This document shows, one piece after another, positions 22,856-35,599 of a stretch of 64,000 nt of DNA. This stretch comes from Pogona vitticeps (Eukaryota > Chordata > Lepidosauria > Squamata > Agamidae). Location: the NCBI RefSeq assembly GCF_051106095.1, contig NC_135783.1:307658322-307722321 (forward strand), given 5' to 3'. The position numbers were made by a program, and so were the translations under genes. Position 1 is the first letter of the stretch. Each line of letters starts with the position of its first letter. The notes beneath the pieces were generated by a model. That model was not told where the DNA came from, did no database searches, and saw nothing but the letters and a program-made list of their open reading frames with translations.

Positions 22856-23153
22856 TACCAATAATTTATTTTATTTATTTATTTATTCAATTTTTACCCC
22901 GCCCCTCTAGACAAGGTCTACTCGGGGCGGCTTACAAAAATTAAAACACATTAAAACAATATAGAAGAATAACTAACATAATGCAATTATTATAATTAAT
23001 ATTATCCAAGATGGCAACATTAAGAACCAGAAAAAAGGGGGAAGGAACTTAGGTGACTGGGGGGAAGGCCTGTCTGAATAACCATGTTTTTAGTTGGTTT
23101 TTGAACACACCCAGCGAGGGTGCCAGCCGAATTTCAGTGGGAAGTGTGTTCCA
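22856..23153 (-). mobile_element. L2-type LINE 3' end / derived repeat
   Basis: The plus strand starts with a short (TTTA)n tail at 22866-22886, then TTTTTACCCCGCCCCTCTAGAC and CTCGGGGCGGCTTACAAAAATTAAAACAC. Later come AACCATGTTTTTAGTTGG and CCGAATTTCAGTGGGAAGTG. On the minus strand this is a GCCGCCCCGAG...GGCGGGGTAAAAAT end, like the L2-type ends elsewhere in the window. Confidence 0.6.
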
Positions 23154-23184
23154 ATAATGACATGCTACAGGTTTTTAATCAGAG

Positions 23185-23280
23185 GTTTGATCTGTCAGAA
23201 GTATTTTAGTGGTGGATTCCTACATTCTCAGGAAGTTGGATTAGATGACCTCGTAAGACCCATTACAATATTGTAATTAA
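23185..23280 (+). mobile_element. CR1-type 3' tail fragment
   Basis: GTGGATTCCTACATTCTCAG, then GAAGTTGGATTAGATGACCT and CCCATTACAATATTG resemble the last bases of a CR1 element in sense orientation, as reversed at 14937-15190. It is short and decayed. Confidence 0.45.
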
Positions 23281-24389
23281 TGAGTCTCTGACTCTTTTGA
23301 ATCTCACTAATAAAAAAAAAACTGATATATTTTGCACTTTTCTGAGAGACTTACAAATGTAGGAGAAAAGTTTTGTTTCCTCGTTAACATATCATACAAT
23401 TTTCATATTATAACAGAAGAATATATTTTAATCCAAAGCAATGGAAGACAGCAGGGAACTACAGAGATGATTTTTCCCATCCTTTGATATAGACGCTATA
23501 TTGTGAATTTCAGATTTTTTTAAAAAAGTAATTCCATGAGTAGTTCACTGTTGCCTGAAGTCTGCCTAACTGAATCTTTTTCACTCATAGAATTAACAGG
23601 GTATCTGGTTGGAAAGCATTTAAAATTCTCTATGAATACTAAACATGCAAAAATGGAATAAAACCTGCATACTTACAAGAGTTTTTTGTTGGTTTCAGCA
23701 GAGCCCAAATTAAACAGCTCTTGTTCATTTAGCACATTTGAAAGGAGCTGAACCCTTAAGATTCTCCTGTGTCAACCCCCATCATTTCAGTTGACAGCTG
23801 ACAGTTGTAAAGTGAGATACATGTAAACCATGCTAACGAAGTGAAATGCTGCTAATAAACACCATTGGGCTTCCCAGCTACCAATAAAACCTTGATAAAC
23901 TTTTTCTATAGTTTATCTCTTAAGAACAATATTTTTGCTGTATCATATTTTGTTTATTTGTTGAGGAGAAAATATGTTGGCCCAAAAAAACCAGAGGGAA
24001 CATAGGAACAACTGTGTAAAAGTGTTCATTGATTTGGAATATTCTCAAATATTAATGCTGCTCTTGCAGCTATAACTTTTTGATATTGCATCAGCTGAGT
24101 GAGTGTCACTTCAGAGAACAAACGAGAAGAGATCTCTAGTCTGGAGAGTTTGCAATCAGAAGTCCTAGAATGTAATCTAAAGTTAGAGAATAAAATCGTA
24201 GAAGACAACAGAGAGCCAGTGAATGCTGCCTGATTTATTCATTGTTTCTGAATGAAATAGCCATTTATAAGCTCGTAAATTTCTGCTCTTCTGAATTTGA
24301 TCATACGTCCTCCCACTTAAGTGTATATAGATTACAACAGAACTACAATCCTGTATATATGTCTGTTTGGAATCAAGTCTGAGCAAACT
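23281..24389. other. Non-coding, nothing recognised
   Basis: No supported feature. AT-rich and without a recognisable repeat. Confidence 0.5.
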
Positions 24390-24886
24390 CAGTGCCTCCT
24401 GTAGTTGTGTCAAATTCATCTTGGTTGCTTCGATGACACTGTCCAGCCATCTCATGTCTGTCGTCCCCTAGCTTTGACTATTCGGACTTTCGTTGGCAAG
24501 GTGATGTCTCTGCTTTTTAAGATGCTGTCAAGGTTTGTCATTGCTTTCCTCCCAAGAAGCAGGGGTCTTTTAATTTTGTGGCTGCTGTCTCCATCTGCAG
24601 TGATCATGGAGCCCAAGAAAATAAAATCTGTCACTGCCTCTATATCTTCCCTTTCTATTTCCCAGGAGGTGATGGGACCAGTGGCCATGATCTTAGTTTT
24701 TTTGATGTTGAGTTTCAGGCCATTTTTTTGCACTCTCCTATTTCACCCTCCTTACAAGGTTCTTTATTTCCTCCACACTTCTGCCATCAGAGTGGTATCA
24801 TCTGCATATCAGGGGTTGTTGATATTTCTTCCGGCAATCTTAATTCCGGTTTGGGATTCCTCTAGTCCAGCCTTCCGCATGATGTA

Positions 24887-25319
24887 CAGTGGTGCCCCGC
24901 ATAGCGACGATAATCCGTTCCGAAAAAATCGTCGCTATTCGGATTCGTTGCGATGCGTGACAAAGAAGCCCATAGGAATGCATTAAAACACGTTTAATGC
25001 GTTCCTATGGGGAAAAAACTCACCGCTATGCGGAAATCCTCCATGCGGCCGCCATTTTCGCTGCCCAGTAAGCGAGGAAAGGGCGCAAAAACACAGTGGG
25101 CGCCCATTTTATTTACCAGGTGGCCATTTTGGAACCACCGATCAGCTGTTTTAAAAATATCGCAATGTGAAAATCGGTAAGCGAAACGCTTACCGATCAT
25201 CGTAAAGCGATGTTTTTCCATTTAAAACATCGCAATGCGATCGCTTTTGCAATTGCAAAAAACACATTGCTATGCGGATTCGTCGTTAAATGGGGCGCTC
25301 GTTATGCAGGGAACCACTG
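24887..25319. mobile_element. Tigger/pogo-like MITE (Tc1-mariner), 433 bp
   Basis: The element starts CAGTGGTGCCCCGCATAGCG and ends with the near reverse complement GCTCGTTATGCAGGGAACCA-CTG. It is flanked by TA on both sides (24885-24886 and 25320-25321), the target duplication of Tc1-mariner elements. The phrase AATCCGTTCCG just inside the left end is typical of Tigger/pogo termini. The interior carries repeated GCGAT/ATCGC words and no transposase frame, so it is non-autonomous. The flanking BovB sequence reads continuously through the site. Confidence 0.88.
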
Positions 25320-25801
25320 TATTCTGCATATAAGTTAAATAAGCTGGGGGACAATATACAGCCTTGTCATACTCCTTTCCCAATTTTGAACCAATCAGTT
25401 GTTTCCTATCCAGTTCTAACTGTTGCTTCCTGTCCCACATATAGGTTTCTCAGTAGATAGATAAGGTGGTCAGGCACTCCCATTTCTTTAAGGACTTGCC
25501 ATAGTTTGCTGTGGTCCACACAGTCAAAGGCTTTTGCATAGTCAATGAAGCAGAAGTAGATAGTTTTCTGGAACTCTCTGGCTTTCTCCATAATCCAGCG
25601 CAAGTTAGCAATTTGGTCTCGAGTGCCTCTGCCTCTTTGGAATCCAGCTTGTACTTCTGGGAGTTCTCGGTCCACATACTGCTGAAGCCTACCTTGTAGG
25701 ATTTTGAGCATAACCTTGCTAGCGTGTGAAATGACTGCAATTGTACGGTAGCTGGAGCATTTTTTGGCACTGCCCTTCTTTGGGATGGGGATGTAGACTG
25801 A

Positions 25802-26497
25802 TCATTTCCAATCCTCTGGCCACTGTTGAGTTTTCCAAACTTGCTGGCATATTGAATGTAGCACCTTGACAGCATCATCTTTTAAGATTTTAAATAGTTC
25901 AACTGGAATGTCATCACCTCCACTGGCCTTGTTGTTAGCCAGGCTTTCTAAGGCCCACTTGACTTCACTCTCCAGGATGTCTGGCTCAAGGTCAGCAAGT
26001 ATATTGTCTAGGTTGTCCGGGATATCCAAATCTTTCTGATATAATTCCTCTGTGTATTCTTGCCACCTCTTCTTGATGTCTCCTGCTTCTGTTAGGTTCC
26101 TCCCATTTTTGTCCTTTATCATGTCCATCTTTGCACAAAATGTTCCTCTAATATCTCCAATTTTCCTGAACAGATCTCTGGTTTTTCCTTTTCTGTTATT
26201 TTCCTCTATTTCTTTGCATTGTTCATTTAAGAAGGCCCTCTTGTCTCTCCTTGCTATTCTTTGGAAATCTGCATTCAATTTTCTGTAACTTTCCCTATCT
26301 CCCTTGCATTTTGTTTCCCTTCTCTTCTCTGCTATTTGTAGAGCCTCGTTGGACAGCCACTTTCCTTTCTTGCATTTCCTTTTCTTTGGGATGGTTTTTG
26401 TTGCTGCCTCCTGGACAATGTTACGAGCCTCCATGCAAAGTTCTTCAGGCACTCTGTCCACCAAATCTAGTTCCTTAAATCTGTTCTTTACTTCCAC
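25802..26497 (-). CDS. BovB linker and reverse-transcriptase start, 231 codons open
   Basis: This is the continuation of the BovB polyprotein after the endonuclease: MEVKNRFKELDLVDRVPEEL, then a basic, charged linker (KKRKCKKGKWLSNEA; RRDKRAFLNEQCKEIEENN; RDLFRKIGDIRGTF), then WALESLANNKASGGDDIPVE (reverse-transcriptase fingers) and CQQVWKTQQWPEDW. It is separated from the endonuclease frame by one stop codon and from the following RT piece by another stop after WPEDWK. It is a decayed LINE gene piece, not a host gene. Confidence 0.8.
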   Translation of the reverse strand: MEVKNRFKELDLVDRVPEELCMEARNIVQEAATKTIPKKRKCKKGKWLSNEALQIAEKRRETKCKGDRESYRKLNADFQRIARRDKRAFLNEQCKEIEENNRKGKTRDLFRKIGDIRGTFCAKMDMIKDKNGRNLTEAGDIKKRWQEYTEELYQKDLDIPDNLDNILADLEPDILESEVKWALESLANNKASGGDDIPVELFKILKDDAVKVLHSICQQVWKTQQWPEDWK

Positions 26498-26500
26498 TGT

Positions 26501-27625
26501 TTACTCATAGGGGATTTGGTTTAGATTATACCTGAGTGGCCCGGTGGTTTTTCCTACTCTCTTCAGTCTAAGCTTGAATTTTGCTATGAGAAGCTGATGA
26601 TCAGAGCCGCAGTCAGCTCCAGGTCTTGTTTTTGCTGACTGTATAGAGCTTCTCCATCTTTGGCTGCAGAGAATATAATCAATCTGATTTCGATATTGCC
26701 CATCTGGTGATTTCCATGTATAGAGTCGCCTCTTGTGTTGTTGAAAAAGAGTGTTTGTGATGACCAGCTTGTTCTCTTGACAAAACTCTATTAGCCTTTG
26801 TCCTGCTTCGTTCTGAACTCCAAGGCCAAACTTCCCTGTTATACCCTTTATCTCTTGGCTCCCTACTTTAGCATTCCAGGCCCCTAGAATGAGAAGAACA
26901 TCTTTCTTTGGTGTCAGTTTTAGAAGGTGTTGTAAATCTTCATAAAACTGTTCAATTTCAGTCTCCTCAGCAGTGGTGGTTGGTGCATAAACTTGGATTA
27001 TTGTGATGTTGAAAGGTCTGCCTTGGATTCGTATTGACATCATTCTGTCATTTTTGAGATTGTATCCCATTACAGCTTTTCCCACTCTTTTGTTGACTAT
27101 GAAGGCTACTCCATTCCTTCTACAGGATTCTTGCCCACAATAGTAGATGTGATAATCATCTGAGCTGAATTCGCCCATTCCTGTCCATTTTAGTTCACTG
27201 ATGCCCAGGATGTCGATGTTTATTCTTGCCATCTCCTGTTTGACCACCTCCAGCTTCCCAACGTTCATAGATCTTACATTCCAGGTTCCTATGCAGTATT
27301 TTTCTTTGCAGCATTGGATTTTCCTTTCACTTCCAGGCACGTCCACAGCGGAGCGTCCTTTCGGCTTTGGCCCAACCACTTCATTAGCTCTGGAGCTACT
27401 TGTCCTTGTCCTCTGCTCTTCCTCAGTAGCATGTTGGACGCCTTCCGACCTCAGGGGCCCATCTTCCAGTGTCATATCTTTTAGCCTTTTGTTTCTGATC
27501 ATGGGGCGTTCTTGGCAAAGATACTGGAGTGGCATTGCCATTTCGTATTCCAGGTGGATTGTGCTTAATCGGAACTCTCCACTATGTCCTGTCCGTCTTG
27601 GTTGTCCCTGCATGGCATAGCCCAT
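26501..27625 (-). CDS. BovB apurinic-type endonuclease frame, 374 codons open
   Basis: The frame encodes the APE-like endonuclease that nicks target DNA for BovB insertion. Motifs are visible in order: GTWNVRSM (residues 113-120), ISELKWTG (142-149, catalytic glutamate), NGVAFI (171-176), QVYAPTT (211-217), LILGAWNAKVG (245-255), NQIDYIL (313-319) and GSDHQLLIAKF (340-350). The fifth motif normally reads GDWN or GDFN. Here alanine replaces the catalytic aspartate at residue 249, so even this intact-length domain should be inactive. The N-terminal 100 residues are a charged leader with no domain I recognise. The frame ends at an in-frame stop where other copies continue into the linker. The start was chosen as the first methionine, beside MGYAMQGQPRR, a familiar BovB start. 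Confidence 0.82.
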   Translation of the reverse strand: MGYAMQGQPRRTGHSGEFRLSTIHLEYEMAMPLQYLCQERPMIRNKRLKDMTLEDGPLRSEGVQHATEEEQRTRTSSSRANEVVGPKPKGRSAVDVPGSERKIQCCKEKYCIGTWNVRSMNVGKLEVVKQEMARINIDILGISELKWTGMGEFSSDDYHIYYCGQESCRRNGVAFIVNKRVGKAVMGYNLKNDRMMSIRIQGRPFNITIIQVYAPTTTAEETEIEQFYEDLQHLLKLTPKKDVLLILGAWNAKVGSQEIKGITGKFGLGVQNEAGQRLIEFCQENKLVITNTLFQQHKRRLYTWKSPDGQYRNQIDYILCSQRWRSSIQSAKTRPGADCGSDHQLLIAKFKLRLKRVGKTTGPLRYNLNQIPYE

Positions 27626-27665
27626 ACCTTCTCTGAGTTACTCAAGCCCCTTCGCCACGACAAGG

Positions 27666-30617
<2,952 letters not shown>

Positions 30618-30770
30618 CCTATAAAGGAAGAGATATGACTCAATGGTAGGTCCTGTGCTTTCCATATAAAAGACACAGCTTCAGTCCCAAGCATGTCCAG
30701 GATAGGGTTGAGAGCTACTCTGAGTCAGTGGTTCCTGTACTCAGTACTGTATATCCACACACAGAGATGC
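30618..30770 (+). mobile_element. Decayed tRNA-derived SINE
   Basis: The order ATATGACTCAATGGTAGGTC (A-box-like), TGTGCTTTCCATATAAAAGACACAG and CTTCAGTCCCAAGCATGTCC (B-box-like), then AGGATAGGGTTGAGAGCTACTCTGAGTCAG, matches a tRNA-Ala-like SINE widespread in reptiles. Its usual copies read 'CTCAGTGGTAGAGCA...TTTGCATGCAGAAGGTCCCAGGTTCAATCCC...AGCATCTCCAG'. Substitutions are many, so it is old. Confidence 0.5.
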
Positions 30771-31134
30771 AGATGAAAAGCATAAATACACTGGAAAAAG
30801 TGGGTCGGAGTAAACAATACTATTTTTATGTTGGGCAATTTACTTGCTGTTTGACAAGGAAATTGAAACTTGTCTGCATTACAAATCAAAGGTAAGGTAA
30901 GTAACAGAATTCCTATTATTGGATCATAAGTTGCAGATCCACTTGTTCTGCAGGGTGACATTTATCTAATTCTTTCTGCTGATGGGGCAGCTTTACATAG
31001 GTTGCTATAAAATATGAAACAGAAGCATTTGAATTGTGGATTGATGGCAAGGTGCTAGGAATTTTGGGAGTCAAGAGGTTACCAAAAACAAGTGCTAAGA
31101 GAAAAGAATAAAGACTAAGAAATCATCACAGACA

Positions 31135-31360
31135 TAAAATTCAGAAAGTTGAAATACTTCAATCACATAATGAGGAAGGAAATGCACACATTTATTAATG
31201 TGATCATTTGTAGGAAAATAAACTGGAAAAGAAATACCAGAAAGAGAAGAGCTTATTGGCTGAAGAATGTGGATAGTTGGTTTTGCATGCAGCGCAGCAT
31301 TGGATTAGAGCAGTTGCAAGCAAAGTCAATATAGTCATGATGATGACCAACCTCTGGGAG
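31135..31360 (+). mobile_element. Decayed LINE C-terminal fragment
   Basis: The plus strand reads KLKYFNHIMRKEMHTFINVI, then KRNTRKRRAYWLKNVDSWF and GLEQLQAKSI. This fits the 'LRYFGHIMR...LLKVII.GKI.GKR..GRRR.SWL.NLRDW' segment downstream of LINE reverse transcriptases. The family is not assigned. Confidence 0.5.
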
Positions 31361-31892
31361 GAGGAACAGGAGGAGAAGGAAAAGGAAGAGATTCTATTAC
31401 TATAATGAGGATGGAGCAATTTTGTCCGCACCCTGCAGCCCCTTGCATGCCTCCAAATTCTTTTCTGGAGTGTTACTGGAATGGCTGTCTGTAGAGTTTC
31501 TTATGGAAACACTTCTTCTCACAGGTGAACCTTTGCATTAGTGTAGTACTAGATTTGCTAATGTATGATGCTAAACCATGACATATTTATAGAAGTGTAA
31601 ATGCCACAGCTAAGTAGATCTTCCTTAATTGCTAGGAAAGTGACACTTTCAATCATCATTGCGGAGAGCCCACTCAGCTATGTATGTGGAATACTGTAAA
31701 TTTTCACTATTGCTTGAGCCTCTGCGTTACAGCTAAATTGCCAAAACAGAAGCTTCTGAGGAGCTTTACTGTGCAAGCTGAGTTCCCTGTGTATTAGTCG
31801 GAGCCCAGCCAATGTGTTGCATTGAGGGGGTAGAATTGAGATGGGGTGGGTAGATTTTTGCTGTGTTTAAGGATGAGCTAAATATACAGTGC

Positions 31893-32257
31893 TTTTGAAC
31901 TGTGGTGCTGGAAGAGGCTCTTGAGAGTCCCCTGGACTGCAAGGACAACAAACCTACCAATTCTAAAGGAAATCAACCCTCAGTGCTCACTGGAAGGACA
32001 TTCCTGAAGCTGAGTCTCCAATACTTTGGCCATCTCATGAGAAGAGAAGACTCCCTGGAAAAGACGCTGATGTTAGGAAAGTGTGAAGGCAGGAGGAGAG
32101 GGGGACGACAGAGGATGAGATGGTTGGACAGTGTCATCGAAGCTACCAGAATGAACTTGACCCAACTCCGGGAGGCAGTGGAAGACAGGCGGGCCTGGCG
32201 TGCTCTGGTCCATGGGGTCACGAAGAGTCAGACACGACTAAATGACTAAACAACAAC
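31893..32257 (+). mobile_element. RTE-BovB LINE 3' end, 5'-truncated
   Basis: The last 365 bp of a BovB element. Frame 31902-32249 reads LESPLDCKDNKPTNSKGNQP, then LSLQYFGHLMRREDSLEKTL, LGKCEGRRRGGRQRMRWLDS and VHGVTKSQTRLND. These are the C-terminal connection of the BovB polyprotein. The DNA ends GACACGACTAAATGACTAAACAACAACACC. It lacks the deletion found in the 13.7- and 24.4-kb copies. The open frame suggests it is relatively recent. Confidence 0.9.
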
Positions 32258-32822
32258 ACCACAAATAGTATACCCAGAGATTTCTGCTTACTTAAAATAA
32301 ATATTTTCCCATCAGCAGTTTGTGTCTTTGTCTAATACAACTTTCCCCAAATTGGCATCTTCCATGTTGGCTTTGATTGATGGGAAATGTAGTTCACCCC
32401 TTCTGGAGGATGAAAGTTGGGAGGGGAGAGCTGGTCTACTGGTATACAAAATGAAGCACTTACAAGATCAAAATAACTTGTTAATTGGTCAGGTCCCTTT
32501 CAAATGTAAAGCTGAGGCACATAGCACACTGAAGTTCAGTGGCAGCCAGGCGGACAATTGGTTTCTGTTCTGTTAGCTGTGAGAGCAGCAGCAGGGAAAC
32601 GGAAATGAAATAACAGCTAGCAGCTTCTCAGGGGAGTACGTTATAATGGTATGCCAAATTCTTACCCCTATATGTTAACCTTCTCTGTTCCCTTATTGCA
32701 AGGAAGGGCATCTCATGTATTTACAACATAAGCATGCCTCAAGCTGAACTGTTATTATAACAAGAAACCTGTATTTGGGAATACCACACAGATGCACAAA
32801 CTATCAGGCATGGGTTTTGCAT
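32258..32822. other. Non-coding, nothing recognised
   Basis: No supported feature. Confidence 0.5.
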
Positions 32823-32909
<87 letters not shown>

Positions 32910-32911
32910 GG
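32823..32911 (+). repeat. Compound microsatellite (TC)n(TG)n(AG)n(ACAG)n
   Basis: About ten TC, ten TG and nine AG units, then eight ACAG units, without interruption. The TC and AG arms are mutually complementary with the TG run between them. Confidence 0.97.
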
Positions 32912-33189
32912 AAGAATAATAGAGATAAAGAGGTTGTACTTAAGAAGAATATAGCTTTCAATTGTCTTGTGGATTATTCAGTTGATAGTCCTCTTGTTTG
33001 ACACCAAGAACCTTTCATGCTGTAAAACAGCATTATTTCACTCAGCTAACCGCTTTCAAAGAAGGGATCAACAATACGCATTATACCTCAGACACTGTGT
33101 CACTTGCATTTTAAGGAAGTGGTGATCTTTTGGGCTGCGGGTTTTTCTCATGTTGAAGTAATATATAATAGGTTTAATTTGGCTAATAC

Positions 33190-33465
33190 ATATAATTTTG
33201 GGAACCAAGGCTGTCCTGCTTTGGGCACATCATGAGAAGGCAAGATTATCAGGGAAAAAAGCAATAATACTGGGAAAGGTGGAAGGCAGCAAGGAAAGAA
33301 GAAGATCAAATACAAAATGGACTGATTTCCTAAACAAAGACTTAGGCTTGACTTTATGAAAGGTGAGCAAGGCAGTTGAGGACAGGACATTCTGCAAATC
33401 ACTCATTCATAGGGTCATGAGATTTAATGTGTTATGTAATTTAATGGCACATAACATCAATACAT
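33190..33465 (+). mobile_element. Decayed RTE-like LINE 3' end
   Basis: The plus strand gives FGHIMRRQDYQGKKAIILGK, VEGSKERRRSNTKWTDFLNK, then AVEDRTFCKSLIHRVM. It is followed by AATTTAATGGCACATAACATCAA, a tail of the 'GACTTGATGGCACATAACAACAA' kind. It resembles, but is distinct from, BovB. A second, more decayed copy lies at 45690-45920. Confidence 0.65.
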
Positions 33466-35599
33466 ATAATTTTCTAACGTGCCTCTAAAGTGATTAATGA
33501 GAAGTTGAGTGAAAAAGATTTTCTGTGTGTTAACTGAGAACTAGGAAACTTTCCCATTGTCAAAATATGATCAAAACAACCTTCTGGATAATGTATTCAC
33601 TCAGCCCTGAAACAATGGGAGCAGCAATATGTGTTTTGCAAGTGTTGTAAATTAAAATAAAATATTGATCTCATAGACCTGAATCTTTTCTGCAAATCTC
33701 AAAATAATATATTTCCTCTGTGATACCTGCTAAATTGGATTATTTGAAAGAAATATTCCAATACTTTCATCCTTTTCCTGAGTATGTACAGTTTATTGGG
33801 CATATCTGACCATGGGTATTTTCTAACAGCAAAACTGGAGCTCCACATTTGCATTCATGGTGAATGAGTAGGGCAGAGGAGTGACATAAACTCACCTACT
33901 CTCCTTGTAGGATATTATCCCAAAGTTGTTTGAAGTTTATCTCTGCTCTGAAAGTATTCAAAGTCACTGTGCTTAATGAGAATCCATTAATGTCTATCCC
34001 CACATATATAATAAATATATTCCCACATATATGATATAATAAATCCTTTTCTCTGTATCTAATTCTAGATACAGTGTTTATGTTTTGAAAGCTCTTTCCT
34101 TATTATGCTATAATTGTAAATGATTCTGACAGTTTAATTTCCTAGGTTATCTTTGTCTTGCTGTAAATTAATTTTATATTAGATTGCAGAATGGTAATTT
34201 GGGGAAAATCATTAACTGGTTAAAGACATTGGATGCAATCTACCAACCTCAGCTACTGTTAAATGACTAGTGGGTTTTGGTGGGTTTTTCAAGGAAAGCT
34301 TACACAAATCTAGTTGACATGAAAGGTGGCTGTGAAGGGGTCGATGCAAGCAGAATATACTCTTTAACTTGCCACCAGCCTTATCTGTTCAGAAGGGTAG
34401 AAAAGTACACAAAATATCTATTTTAGATATGTATTTGCACTGCAATGATTTTACCCTGATCATCTGCAATTTGACTAGTGAAAATAGTCTCTCTACTGAG
34501 GCAGACCATACTTATTCCAAACTGACTTATTCATATAGCTTGACTACCATCCTATAGCCAGTCTTTTGTCCTTGGGAATCAGTCATCCACCTCTGAAGCC
34601 TCATCATCTTGGCAGAACTTGGTCTAGGTTGAGCTCCCGTGTCATGGTCTTTGAGAGCTCCAGATGTGCTTGTAGCTCCAGATGTGCTTGTAGCATGATG
34701 AACAGTGCTCATTTGAATACTATATTGTGATAAGGTGCAGATTGAAATCCATGTTGTTATGACAGCTATTTCTATTGCTGACTTAAATTACCTTTTGATC
34801 ACAACATAATAGTTGAATTGTGTATAATAATTTTGGACAAGAGTCATATGTAATTCTGTTTTTATAGGGTTGTTCAGAACAGTACTTACATATTCAGATT
34901 TGACAGCTGGTACAGTACCTACACAGGAGGACTATGATCTTTTGAATATTAAGATAGGATTTCATAATGATCAAACATGAGAAATGGCAATATAAATGGT
35001 AGAATCTTAGGAATCTTCTGCACAAACAAGTTTTCATTCCAATACATTTGGGAAAGATCAATATTTGTGTGACAGTCAAGACTATCAAGCTTATTACTCC
35101 TGCTAGGATCTGGTAATTAACAGCTTAATGGTGCATTTCCTGTGTTAATGTGTGATATTGTTCCTGTGTTATCACTATGTTTATTATTTGTATCCTCACT
35201 GGGACATGGATCTCAACACCATGGGGATAAATACAGAGGATATGCATTTTAGTCCCTATCTGTAATGAAGTAGATTTTGATCCACCAAAGCTCACATTGA
35301 AAGAAATCTGCTAGCAGTAAAGTATTTTACCTTTTACAAAGTTTTAGTTTTCCTTCTAACTTTTTTCAAAAAGTTAGAAAGAGAAACCCAATGCCAAAAA
35401 GATTGTTGGGTGATGAAGAACAAACCTACCAACCTAGAGGGCACTATAACCTTATTAGAAGACTATTTAGGAGCAGAAGAGCCGTGGCCAAACAGGATGA
35501 TGATGCAGATGGAAAAATCCAGAAGCAAAGAGAAGATGGTGGAGATGATGACGAACATGAACACACGAGGACTGAGTGCTTAAAACATCAAAAGAACCA
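33466..35599. other. Mostly non-coding; 18-bp tandem repeat at 34661-34698
   Basis: No gene is recognised. A unit of AGCTCCAGATGTGCTTGT is repeated twice at about 34661-34698. The stretch 35380-35595 has a more coding-like composition. It may be an outlying, broken gag part of the gypsy fossil that resumes beyond the L2 insertion, but this is a weak inference. Confidence 0.4.

Larger units (their letters stand above)
24390..27665 (-). mobile_element. RTE-BovB LINE, nearly full 5' half, with nested Tigger-like MITE
   Basis: This is the longest BovB copy, about 2.84 kb once the 433-bp MITE is removed. Reading right to left it has the leader (CCTTGTCGTGGCGAAGGGGC at about 27640-27660), the endonuclease frame (26501-27625), a linker and reverse-transcriptase start (25802-26497), and RT core fragments (25406-25711 and 24452-24733). 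It carries the same GTCAAAGCT/AGGGGACGACAG deletion as 13743-14660. Its left end stops at about 24390, before the usual element tail, so the 3' end is also lost. Frames are broken in several places, including a TAA right after the endonuclease frame. Confidence 0.93.

Noticed and set aside
34661-34698. 18-bp unit repeated twice
   Set aside because: Only two units, with no sign of a larger array. It is noted but too small to be a feature on its own.
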